Source: an uncultured Bacilli bacterium
GTDB lineage: Bacteria > Bacillota_I > Bacilli_A > RF39 > UBA660
Assembly (NCBI GenBank): GCA_934100165.1
Contig: CAKOPN010000002.1
Span: 142,773-206,772 of the forward strand
Length of the DNA: 64,000 nt
Reading direction: 5' to 3'
The notes beneath the pieces were generated by a model, which was not told where the DNA came from, made no database searches, and saw only the letters and a list, made by a program, of their open reading frames with translations. A program made the position numbers and the translations under genes. How positions within the stretch are numbered: the first letter of the stretch is position 1; each line of letters opens with the position of its first letter. This document shows, one piece after another, positions 43,878 through 51,156 of this stretch.

Positions 43878-45368
43878 ATGAAGAAAGTAATGATGGAAAA
43901 ATTTAAAAGCCCTGTAAAATCTGTACTTCCAATTACAGTGATAGTGTTAATAATTTGTCTTTTTTTAAAAAACGATACACTTACTAATTTAATACCGTCG
44001 TTCTTGTTTGGTTCTATTTTGCTTGTATGTGGAATGTTTTTATTTGATCTTGGTAGTGATATTTCTATGATTACTATGGGAGAAAAAATTGGTAATCATT
44101 TGACTAAAAAGAAAAGTATTCCTCTTATTCTTATTGTATGTTTTTTAGTGGGTACAATAATTACTATGGCTGAACCTGATTTAAATGTTTTAGCAAGCCA
44201 GGTTCCTTCGATTTCTAGTAATGTTCTGATACTTACGGTAGGTATTGGAGTAGGTATATTTCTGGTAATTGCAGCATTAAGAATATTATTTCAGATAAAC
44301 TTTTCTTTAATAATTATAATACTTTGTACGATTGCATTTATTCTAGCATATTTTGCTCCAAGTGAGTTTGTGCCACTTGCATTTGACTCTGGTGGTGTTA
44401 CAACTGGACCTTTGTCTGTTCCTTTAATACTGGCACTTGGAACAGGTTTATCTGCAATGCGTAATGACTCTAAGAAAAAAGATGATACGTTTGGAATGAT
44501 GGCTCTTTGCTCAATTGGCCCAGTAATAATAGTATTGATTCTTGGACTAATTTATAAATCAAAGTCAACTTATGATGTAATTGAGATAGTAGAAAGTGCC
44601 AATATAATGGAGATGTTTAGGATATATTTAAATGATTTTCCAATTTATTTTGGAGAGGTTTTAAGATCTCTTGGCCCAATTGTTATAATGTTTGTTGTTT
44701 ATGATTTAATTTTCTTAAAGTTAAGATGGAAAGATTTAAATAAAATATTTGTAGGATTGATTTATACATATATTGGATTATCAATATTCTTAACTGGTGT
44801 AAATATAGGGTTTATGCCTATGGGATATTTAGTTGGAAAATATATGTCAAGTTATGTTTATTTACTTGTACCTTTAGGTGTTATTTTAGGTTACTTTATA
44901 GTATCTAGTGAACCTGCTGTATCTGTTCTTACTTCACAAATTGAGGATATAACAAATGGTAATATAAAGAAAAGAGTTATGGATGTTTCTCTTGCTATAG
45001 GAGTTAGTATTGCAACAGGGCTATCGGTTTTAAGAATAATAACTGGTATTTCTGTTTGGTATTTTCTTCTACCTGGATATATAATAGCAATTGTACTTTC
45101 ATTTTTTGTACCAAAAGTCTTTACTGCTATAGCATTCGATTCTGGTGGAGTAGCATCAGGAACAATGACTGCAACATTTTTATTACCATTTGCAATTGGT
45201 ATTGCAGAAGCTTTAGGAAAGAATGTTTTAACAGAAGCTTTTGGACTTATTGCCATAGTTGCTACTATTCCGTATATTACTGTGGAAATAGTGGGACTTG
45301 TTTATAAGATTAAGATTAAGGCTGTTTACAAAGATGCTTTATATAATGAAGAAATTATTGATTACTAG
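43878..45368 (+). CDS. DUF1538 integral membrane protein
   Basis: 496 residues from the ATG at 43878 (GGAGG six bases upstream; the ATG at 43860 lies before the SD). About 12 helices form two similar halves. Each half carries the same signature, AFDSGGVTTGPLSVPLILALG and AFDSGGVASGTMTATFLLPFA, next to TMAEPDLNVLASQV and SSEPAVSVLTSQI. This internal duplication is typical of DUF1538. The buried Asp-Ser-Gly-Gly motifs suggest an ion or small-solute transporter, though none is proven. The next gene, eight bases on, encodes a PII-like protein that may gate it. TATAAT at 43848-43853 is a possible -10. Confidence 0.9.
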   Translation: MKKVMMEKFKSPVKSVLPITVIVLIICLFLKNDTLTNLIPSFLFGSILLVCGMFLFDLGSDISMITMGEKIGNHLTKKKSIPLILIVCFLVGTIITMAEPDLNVLASQVPSISSNVLILTVGIGVGIFLVIAALRILFQINFSLIIIILCTIAFILAYFAPSEFVPLAFDSGGVTTGPLSVPLILALGTGLSAMRNDSKKKDDTFGMMALCSIGPVIIVLILGLIYKSKSTYDVIEIVESANIMEMFRIYLNDFPIYFGEVLRSLGPIVIMFVVYDLIFLKLRWKDLNKIFVGLIYTYIGLSIFLTGVNIGFMPMGYLVGKYMSSYVYLLVPLGVILGYFIVSSEPAVSVLTSQIEDITNGNIKKRVMDVSLAIGVSIATGLSVLRIITGISVWYFLLPGYIIAIVLSFFVPKVFTAIAFDSGGVASGTMTATFLLPFAIGIAEALGKNVLTEAFGLIAIVATIPYITVEIVGLVYKIKIKAVYKDALYNEEIIDY

Positions 45369-45376
45369 GAGGGTTT

Positions 45377-46276
45377 ATGGAAGACGATATTGTTAAGACA
45401 AAATTACTAGTTACAATAACAGATAAAGATAAGGGAAGTAGAATATTAAGACTTTATAGACGTCATAGAATTAGTTATTCAATTAGAATAAATGCTTTTG
45501 GAACAGCGTCTTCATCTCTTCTTGATTACTTTGGTTTATCTGATATAAGAAAACGTGTGATTTTAAGTATAATACCTGAAAATTTAGAAACTAAAATTAT
45601 GTATGATTTACATAACAAAATGAAAATATATGAGCCTGGATTTGGAATAGCGTTTACATCATCTCTTACTAGTGCAACTAGATATTTATCAAATCAATAT
45701 AAAGATATGAAATCTATTGAGGAGGAATACATCATGAAAAATGAAAAAAAATATGAACTTATCGTTTTAATTGTACTTGAGGGATATTCATCACTTGCTA
45801 TGGATGCTGCTAAAAGAGTAGGAGCAGGTGGAGGAACTTTAATACATGGAATAGGACTTGGGTCAAAGGAAGCTACAAATTTCCTTGGAATAACAATAGA
45901 GCCTGAAAAAGATGTTGTTTTAATATTAACAGAAAAAGACGATAAGAAAAAAGTAATGCAAGAAGTTACTAACTCTGTTGGATTGTCACATGAAGGAAGA
46001 GGTATTTGCTTTTCTATTCCAGTTGATAATGTAGTAGGGTTAACTGATAAAGTTGAATTTATTAAAAAAGAAGATGAAGCAAAGTTAGAAATAGAAGACT
46101 TTAAAAATGATACAAAATTAGAAGAAACAAAGAATGATGATAAACAAGTTTTAGAAAATAATAATGAAAATTTGGTGGAAGAATCTTTGAAGAATGATAA
46201 TCTTGAAGAGACCGTTGAAAAAGAGGAGACAACTATAAAAAAAGCTAAACCTAAAAAAGGAAAAAAGAGCAAATAA
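45377..46276 (+). CDS. Tandem PII-like protein partnered with DUF1538
   Basis: 299 residues. Two ferredoxin-like PII-type modules are seen: residues ~6-105 (TKLLVTITDKDKGSRILRLYRRHRI...) and ~125-220 (KKYELIVLIVLEGYSSLAMDAAKRVGAGGGTLIHG..., then SVGLSHEGRGICFSIPVDNVVGL, a PII-like end). A highly charged tail of ~80 residues ends in KKAKPKKGKKSK. PII proteins bind ATP/ADP and small effectors and dock on transporters. The gene is translationally close to DUF1538, so it probably regulates that protein. The basic tail could touch the membrane or RNA. Glutamine/2-oxoglutarate sensing is not shown. Confidence 0.88.
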   Translation: MEDDIVKTKLLVTITDKDKGSRILRLYRRHRISYSIRINAFGTASSSLLDYFGLSDIRKRVILSIIPENLETKIMYDLHNKMKIYEPGFGIAFTSSLTSATRYLSNQYKDMKSIEEEYIMKNEKKYELIVLIVLEGYSSLAMDAAKRVGAGGGTLIHGIGLGSKEATNFLGITIEPEKDVVLILTEKDDKKKVMQEVTNSVGLSHEGRGICFSIPVDNVVGLTDKVEFIKKEDEAKLEIEDFKNDTKLEETKNDDKQVLENNNENLVEESLKNDNLEETVEKEETTIKKAKPKKGKKSK

Positions 46277-46312
46277 AAAAATCTGTTAGATTAAATTCTA
46301 ATAGATTTTTTT
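46276..46312. terminator. Bidirectional terminator
   Basis: AAAAAATCTGTTAGA pairs with TCTAATAGATTTTTT (one G-T pair). It lies between the PII-like gene and the convergent DUF308 gene. Confidence 0.9.
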
Positions 46313-46314
46313 AA

Positions 46315-46920
46315 TTATTTTAATAATTTTTTATCTTCAGTTTCTTCTTTTTCTTCAATTACCATTGCTTCTTCAACTGTATTTCTTTTGTCATCTTCTC
46401 TTTTGCAAAGAATGTATCCAATTATTTCAATTATTGAGTAACCAATTATAAATAAACCAATTATTCTAAGTGGAAGATTATTTATTAAGGCAAGTGCTAC
46501 TGATACTGCAACAATTAAAAGTGAATTAACAAAATATATTGCTTTGTTTCCTTTTGGAGCTTTAAAAGCATTTATGAATCTATTTATTCCTACATATAGA
46601 AGAAATACTGCAAATGTTAATCTTAAAACATTTTCTACTGCATCAAAGAATATAATAGCACAGACAATGGTAACCATACCAATAATCATGTACACAAGAC
46701 CATTAACTATTTCTTTTTGATTTTCTTTTGTTTGCGGAAGTTTATAACACATCAATAATTTAAAAATTCCTATCAAAATTGAAATACCACCAATTATATA
46801 TATTAAGACTTTTACAATACCATTTGGATTGGTAAAAAGTATTATTCCTAGTATAAAAAATAGTATTGCATTAAATAAAGATTCCCCCATATTATAAGTT
46901 CTAACTTCTACTTTCTTCAT
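46315..46920 (-). CDS. DUF308 (HdeD-like) membrane protein
   Basis: 201 residues with six predicted helices in three hairpins (LFNAILFFILGIILFTNPNG, VLIYIIGGISILIGIFKLL, and so on), a pattern repeated about every 55 residues as in DUF308/HdeD. The C-terminus is acidic (EEAMVIEEKEETEDKKLLK). HdeD is linked with acid resistance in enterics; the function of Gram-positive homologues is not established. It is a single minus-strand gene. An AGGAAAT-type SD lies before the ATG. Confidence 0.82.
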   Translation of the reverse strand: MKKVEVRTYNMGESLFNAILFFILGIILFTNPNGIVKVLIYIIGGISILIGIFKLLMCYKLPQTKENQKEIVNGLVYMIIGMVTIVCAIIFFDAVENVLRLTFAVFLLYVGINRFINAFKAPKGNKAIYFVNSLLIVAVSVALALINNLPLRIIGLFIIGYSIIEIIGYILCKREDDKRNTVEEAMVIEEKEETEDKKLLK

Positions 46921-47042
46921 ATTTATTTCCTCTTTCTATCAAATTTATTATATATTAAACACAAAAAAAAGTATAGTAATTTGTTAAAAAATACCTTTAT
47001 ATATGTTACAATATAAATATATAAATAGGAGGGAATTACTTT

Positions 47043-47441
47043 ATGAATGATGTTAACAATATGAATGTAAAAAATATTCTTGTTGTAGATGACTCTAATG
47101 TAATTAGAACAATACTTAAAAAACTTATTGGTACAGGGTATAATGTTATAGAAGCATCTGGTGGAAATGATGCAATTAACATGGTTGATACTGATAGTAA
47201 CATTGTAGGAATGTTTCTTGATCTTAACATGCCTGATGTTAATGGTTTTGATGTACTTGAACATTTGAAAAAAATAAATGCTTTTGATAGAATACCTGTT
47301 GCAATTATCACTGGAGATGATTCAAAAGAAACTATCTACAAAGCTTTTGATTATAAAATAGTAGATGTTCTTAATAAACCGTTTAACGCAAGTGATGTAA
47401 ATAGAATAATTTCTTCAATGGAAATGATGAGAAAAAATTAG
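47043..47441 (+). CDS. Stand-alone response regulator receiver (CheY-like)
   Basis: 132 residues forming one receiver domain: NILVVDDSN (acid pocket), phospho-acceptor Asp60 in MFLDLNMPDVNG, Thr in AIITGDDS and Lys near 111 in LNKPF. There is no DNA-binding or enzymatic output. No chemotaxis or flagellar gene is nearby. It sits alone behind AGGAGGG. It could take phosphate from the HPt domain of the hybrid kinase at 33104, or from other kinases (inference). Confidence 0.93.
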   Translation: MNDVNNMNVKNILVVDDSNVIRTILKKLIGTGYNVIEASGGNDAINMVDTDSNIVGMFLDLNMPDVNGFDVLEHLKKINAFDRIPVAIITGDDSKETIYKAFDYKIVDVLNKPFNASDVNRIISSMEMMRKN

Positions 47442-47467
47442 AAAAGGAAGAATATTTAGAAGCAGGA

Positions 47468-47493
47468 TAAAGTCATTTTATAGTGACTTTTTT
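47468..47493 (+). terminator. Terminator of the receiver gene
   Basis: AAAGTCA pairs with TGACTTT around a short A/T loop, followed by six T. Confidence 0.88.
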
Positions 47494-47547
47494 CTATTCT
47501 TTTTAGTTAAAATGTGGTAAAATCTATTCTGAAAGAAGGTGTAGTTC

Positions 47548-48255
47548 ATGAACAAATTATTTAAAAAATCTATAGTAATAAATTTTATTTTGATTTCTAT
47601 AGTAGTAGTATCTTCTATTCTTATTTATAATTATAACTATGTTAGTAAAGACTTAAGTAAAATTGATTTAAACAAAGCAAAAAAACTTATGATAGTAGCT
47701 CATCCAGATGATGAGACATTATGGGGTGGAGCACATCTTCTTGAAGATGATTATTTGGTAGTGTGCATAACTTGTGGTCCAAATAAAACAAGAGCAAAAG
47801 AGTTTGTTAAAGTAATGAATAAGACTGATGACCAATATATAATGCTTGGATATCCTGATAAAGTGTTAGGACAAAGAAGTACTTGGAAAGAGGAAGAAAA
47901 ACAAATATATTCAGATCTTAATAGAATTATAGCACTTAAAGATTGGGATCTTATAGTAACTCATAATAAAGAAGGGGAGTATGGTCACCAACATCACAAA
48001 ATAACTAATAGAATAGTTACAAATATATATAATGACTTTAATGTAGAATCACCACTTTACTTTTTTGGAAAATATTATACTAAAAATAAGATGAAAAACT
48101 TGAAAGATAAACCACCTAGAATAAGTGATGAGTCATATGATGTTAAAGTTAATGAACTAATAGAAATATATAAGTCACAAAGCTTTATAAAAGAGATGTT
48201 CCCACAAATGTTCCCATATGAAGATTGGACTTTGTATGATAATACAGTTGCATAA
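47548..48255 (+). CDS. PIG-L/LmbE family N-deacetylase, membrane-anchored
   Basis: 235 residues. After a signal anchor (~8-30) comes the PIG-L zinc motif AHPDDE (51-56), with GEYGHQHHK (near 147-155) supplying the further His ligand. Relatives deacetylate N-acetylglucosaminyl groups on lipids, mycothiol/bacillithiol precursors or antibiotics. The extracytoplasmic position makes wall or lipid-linked sugars the likelier substrate. It is followed after 42 bases by the yfhO-type gene, which also concerns surface sugar chemistry, and the two may form an operon. Confidence 0.9.
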   Translation: MNKLFKKSIVINFILISIVVVSSILIYNYNYVSKDLSKIDLNKAKKLMIVAHPDDETLWGGAHLLEDDYLVVCITCGPNKTRAKEFVKVMNKTDDQYIMLGYPDKVLGQRSTWKEEEKQIYSDLNRIIALKDWDLIVTHNKEGEYGHQHHKITNRIVTNIYNDFNVESPLYFFGKYYTKNKMKNLKDKPPRISDESYDVKVNELIEIYKSQSFIKEMFPQMFPYEDWTLYDNTVA

Positions 48256-48297
48256 TCAAAATATTAGAAAGGTATCATTTTTGATGTATTAGTTGTT

Positions 48298-50823
48298 ATG
48301 AAAAAATTTACTAAAGAAAATTATTTCCATCTTTTAATATTTGCAATTTTGCTTGCAATATATGTTTTGCTTGCTACAAAAGGTTTTAATTTTTTATATG
48401 GGTCTAGTGTTGACTGGGATTGCCAACATTATGTAATACCGGATTATTTTAGACAGCTTTTTTATAAGACAGGTAACTTATTTCCTAGTTTTGCTTTTAA
48501 TTTAGGAAATGGACAGAATATATTTAATTTTTCTTACTATGGACTTTTGAATCCAATAATTTTAATATCATATTTATTTCCTTTTATAGATATGGCTGTT
48601 TATGTTCAAGCATCTTCTATTGCTGTAACATTTATTAGCGTAGTTATGTTTTATAGATGGATATTCAAAAAATATGATAGTAGTACAGCTTTTTTATCTT
48701 CACTTTTGTTTATGTTTACAGTTCCAATCTTATTCCATAGCCATAGACATATTATGTTTGTTAATTATATGCCATTTCTTATTATGGGACTTATGGGAAT
48801 TGATTTATATTTTGAAAATGGTAAGAAAAGTTTAATTACATTTAGTGTTTTTCTTATGATTATGACAAGTTATTTTTATAGTGTAAGTGGTATTTGTGCT
48901 CTAGGGCTTTATGCTGTTTGCAAGATTTTAAATAGTAAAAAGAATATTAAATTTAAAGAGTTTTTTAAAGAGTGTTTGAAAGTTTTGTATCCAGTCATTG
49001 TTGGAGTACTTATGGCAATGATAATTATTCTTCCTACTTTATATGTTTTATTAAGTGGAAGGGCAAAGTCAAATGTATCTATAGATTTAATTAAACTTTT
49101 TGTTCCAAGTTTAAATATTTCTAAAACTTTCTATTCAGCATATTCTATATCTTTAACTGCACTTTCATTTTTAGCACTTATAATGACAGCATTTAATAAA
49201 GATAATAAATTTAGACTTTTATCTATATTTATTTTGTTAATACTTTTATTTCCAATTTTCTCTTATGTATTAAATGGAACAATGTATGTTGATGGTAAAG
49301 TATTTATAACATTTATTCCTCTTGTACTTTTAATTACTGCTGATTTTATTTATAAGTTTGATGGTAATAAGAAAAGTTTTGTGTTTTACATTTTTATTTG
49401 TATATTCTTATTTTTATTTAATATTAAAAGAGCGTCTTCCTATCTTTTCTTGATAGATTTTCTTGCTGTATCTTTAGTTTGGTATTTGTCACAGAAAAAA
49501 GAAAATATTAAAAAATATTTAGTATTTTCTATTGTTATACTTACTTCTATTTCTTCAGCATTTTCATCAGTAAGTACCGAACATTATATGAGTAAGAAAA
49601 GCTATCTTGACATAAAAAATAAAGATAGTAAAATTCTTTCTAGTGTACTTGATAGTGATAATAATATTTATAGAGTAACAAATTATAATTATTTACTTCA
49701 AAATATAAATAGAGTACCTGATATGAATTATTATACTGGTACAATTTATTCTTCAGCATCAAACAAGGAATATAAAGAATTTTATTATAATGTTATGAAA
49801 AATGAGGTTACTCAAAGAAGTTATGGAAAGCTATCTAGTGTTTCTAATATTTTTGATAATATGTATAATGCCACCAGGTATATAGTGAAAGATAGATATA
49901 TACCAGTTGGGTATAGAAGAGTAGATAAAAACGATAATTTATATGTAAATGATGATGTTCTTCCAATTATTTATTCTTCTAGTAATCTTATGAGTAAAAG
50001 TGATTTTGAGAAGTTATCTTATCCATATAATATGGAAGCTTTGTTAAAATATGTTATTGTGGATGAAAACGTAGAAAGTACGTTTGTATCTAACATGGAG
50101 AAGTACGATGGTAATATAACTTTCTCAGATAATTTTATTTATAAGAAAAATGGTAATGACTTTGAATTAGTACTTGATAAAAAAACAAAAGTTAGTGCAA
50201 AAGTAGATGGACTTGAAGAAGGAGATATTTTAATTATAAAATTTGATTTAGACAATGTTAATACATGCTCTTTTGGAGATGTTTCTATATCAATAAATGA
50301 TGTTGTTAATGTTCTTACTTGCAAAAGCTGGAAGTATCATAACAGAAACAATACATTTCATTATGTTATTTCTCAAAATGAAAAAATTGATAAACTAGAT
50401 TTTTTGTTTTCTAAAGGTACTTTTAAAGTTTCTAATCTTGAGATGTATAAGATAAATTATAAAGATATAAAAAATATAAAAGAAAATGTATCTGTCTTTA
50501 ATTTTGATAAGAAAGAGACTAAAGGAGACGTTATAAAGGGGACAATTGATGTTAAAGAAGATGGATATTTCTACATGTCTATTCCTTATGATAAAGGTTT
50601 TGAAATATACTTAAATGATGTTAAAACTTCATATGAAAAAATAGATAATAATTTTATTGGTACAAAGATAAAAAAAGGACATTATGATGTAGAGATAAAA
50701 TACAAAGCCCCATATTTGAATGTTTCTTATGCAATGAGTGGAGTGGGAATTTTACTGTTTATTTCCATTATTTATTGTGATTTGTGCAAAAAAAGCAAGA
50801 AAAGTCTTGTCAAACAAAAATAA
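48298..50823 (+). CDS. YfhO-family membrane glycosyltransferase-like protein
   Basis: 841 residues. The first ~430 residues contain about 12 membrane helices, with a first outer loop FLYGSSVDWDCQHYVIPDYFRQLFY (Asp residues typical of GT-C enzymes) and FAFNLGNGQN. A large outside domain (450-790) and a last helix follow, the YfhO layout. In B. subtilis and Listeria, YfhO-type proteins are tied to glycosylation of lipoteichoic or wall teichoic acid. Start: the ATG at 48298 has no close SD. The only SD-like AGAAAGG (48266-48272) is followed by a two-codon frame ATG-TAT-TAG (48284-48292), five bases before the real ATG. Confidence 0.88.
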   Translation: MKKFTKENYFHLLIFAILLAIYVLLATKGFNFLYGSSVDWDCQHYVIPDYFRQLFYKTGNLFPSFAFNLGNGQNIFNFSYYGLLNPIILISYLFPFIDMAVYVQASSIAVTFISVVMFYRWIFKKYDSSTAFLSSLLFMFTVPILFHSHRHIMFVNYMPFLIMGLMGIDLYFENGKKSLITFSVFLMIMTSYFYSVSGICALGLYAVCKILNSKKNIKFKEFFKECLKVLYPVIVGVLMAMIIILPTLYVLLSGRAKSNVSIDLIKLFVPSLNISKTFYSAYSISLTALSFLALIMTAFNKDNKFRLLSIFILLILLFPIFSYVLNGTMYVDGKVFITFIPLVLLITADFIYKFDGNKKSFVFYIFICIFLFLFNIKRASSYLFLIDFLAVSLVWYLSQKKENIKKYLVFSIVILTSISSAFSSVSTEHYMSKKSYLDIKNKDSKILSSVLDSDNNIYRVTNYNYLLQNINRVPDMNYYTGTIYSSASNKEYKEFYYNVMKNEVTQRSYGKLSSVSNIFDNMYNATRYIVKDRYIPVGYRRVDKNDNLYVNDDVLPIIYSSSNLMSKSDFEKLSYPYNMEALLKYVIVDENVESTFVSNMEKYDGNITFSDNFIYKKNGNDFELVLDKKTKVSAKVDGLEEGDILIIKFDLDNVNTCSFGDVSISINDVVNVLTCKSWKYHNRNNTFHYVISQNEKIDKLDFLFSKGTFKVSNLEMYKINYKDIKNIKENVSVFNFDKKETKGDVIKGTIDVKEDGYFYMSIPYDKGFEIYLNDVKTSYEKIDNNFIGTKIKKGHYDVEIKYKAPYLNVSYAMSGVGILLFISIIYCDLCKKSKKSLVKQK

Positions 50824-50835
50824 TTGATATATAAT
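50807..50835 (+). promoter_or_regulatory. Promoter of tRNA-Leu
   Basis: TTGTCA (50807-50812), 17 bases, TATAAT (50830-50835). The -35 lies inside the end of the yfhO-type gene. Confidence 0.8.
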
Positions 50836-50863
50836 CAAATAGTCTTATGAATTTAAGACTGTT

Positions 50864-50952
50864 GCCTGAGTGGCGGAATAGGTAGACGCACAGGACTTAA
50901 AATCCTGCGGGTGTTAAAGCCCGTGCCGGTTCAAGTCCGGCCTTAGGCACCA
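50864..50952 (+). tRNA. tRNA-Leu (anticodon UAA)
   Basis: 89 bases including an encoded CCA. The acceptor stem GCCTGAG/CTTAGGC contains one G-T pair. The anticodon stem CAGGA/TCCTG encloses CT-TAA-AA (anticodon 50898-50900), there is a long variable arm (GCGGGTGTTAAAGCCCGT) and the T arm GCCGGTTCAAGTCCGGC. All are normal for a class II tRNA-Leu. Confidence 0.98.
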
Positions 50953-50962
50953 CTTGAATATA

Positions 50963-51024
50963 ACGCGGATTACAATCCGTGTTTTTTTATGTCATACTTC
51001 ACAATTTTGAAGTATGATTTTTTT
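50963..51024 (+). terminator. Two tandem terminators after tRNA-Leu
   Basis: The first is ACGCGGAT/ATCCGTGT with an ACA-type loop and T7 (50963-50988). The second is TCATACTTC/GAAGTATGA with T7 (50992-51024). Confidence 0.9.
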
Positions 51025-51090
51025 ACATTATATTATGAAATTTGTTCGATAGGGAAAAAATGCAAAAAAGTTTTCTTTTTGTAGGAATTT

Positions 51091-51115
51091 CTATTATTAC
51101 GCTCTATAATAATAG
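51091..51115 (+). promoter_or_regulatory. Inverted repeat over a dnaE promoter -10
   Basis: CTATTATT (51091-51098) and AATAATAG (51108-51115) are perfect inverted arms nine bases apart. A TATAAT (51105-51110) overlaps the 3' arm. A second TATAAT-like site lies near 51128. It may be an operator or chance in A/T-rich sequence. Confidence 0.35.
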
Positions 51116-51156
51116 TGAAGTTTTTGTTATAATTATTAACGAAAGGAGTGATAGTC

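Noticed and set aside
45694..46272. 192-codon minus-strand frame opposite the PII-like gene
   Set aside because: The product is almost only Ser, Phe and Leu, the reverse image of a Lys/Glu-rich gene; no start signals.
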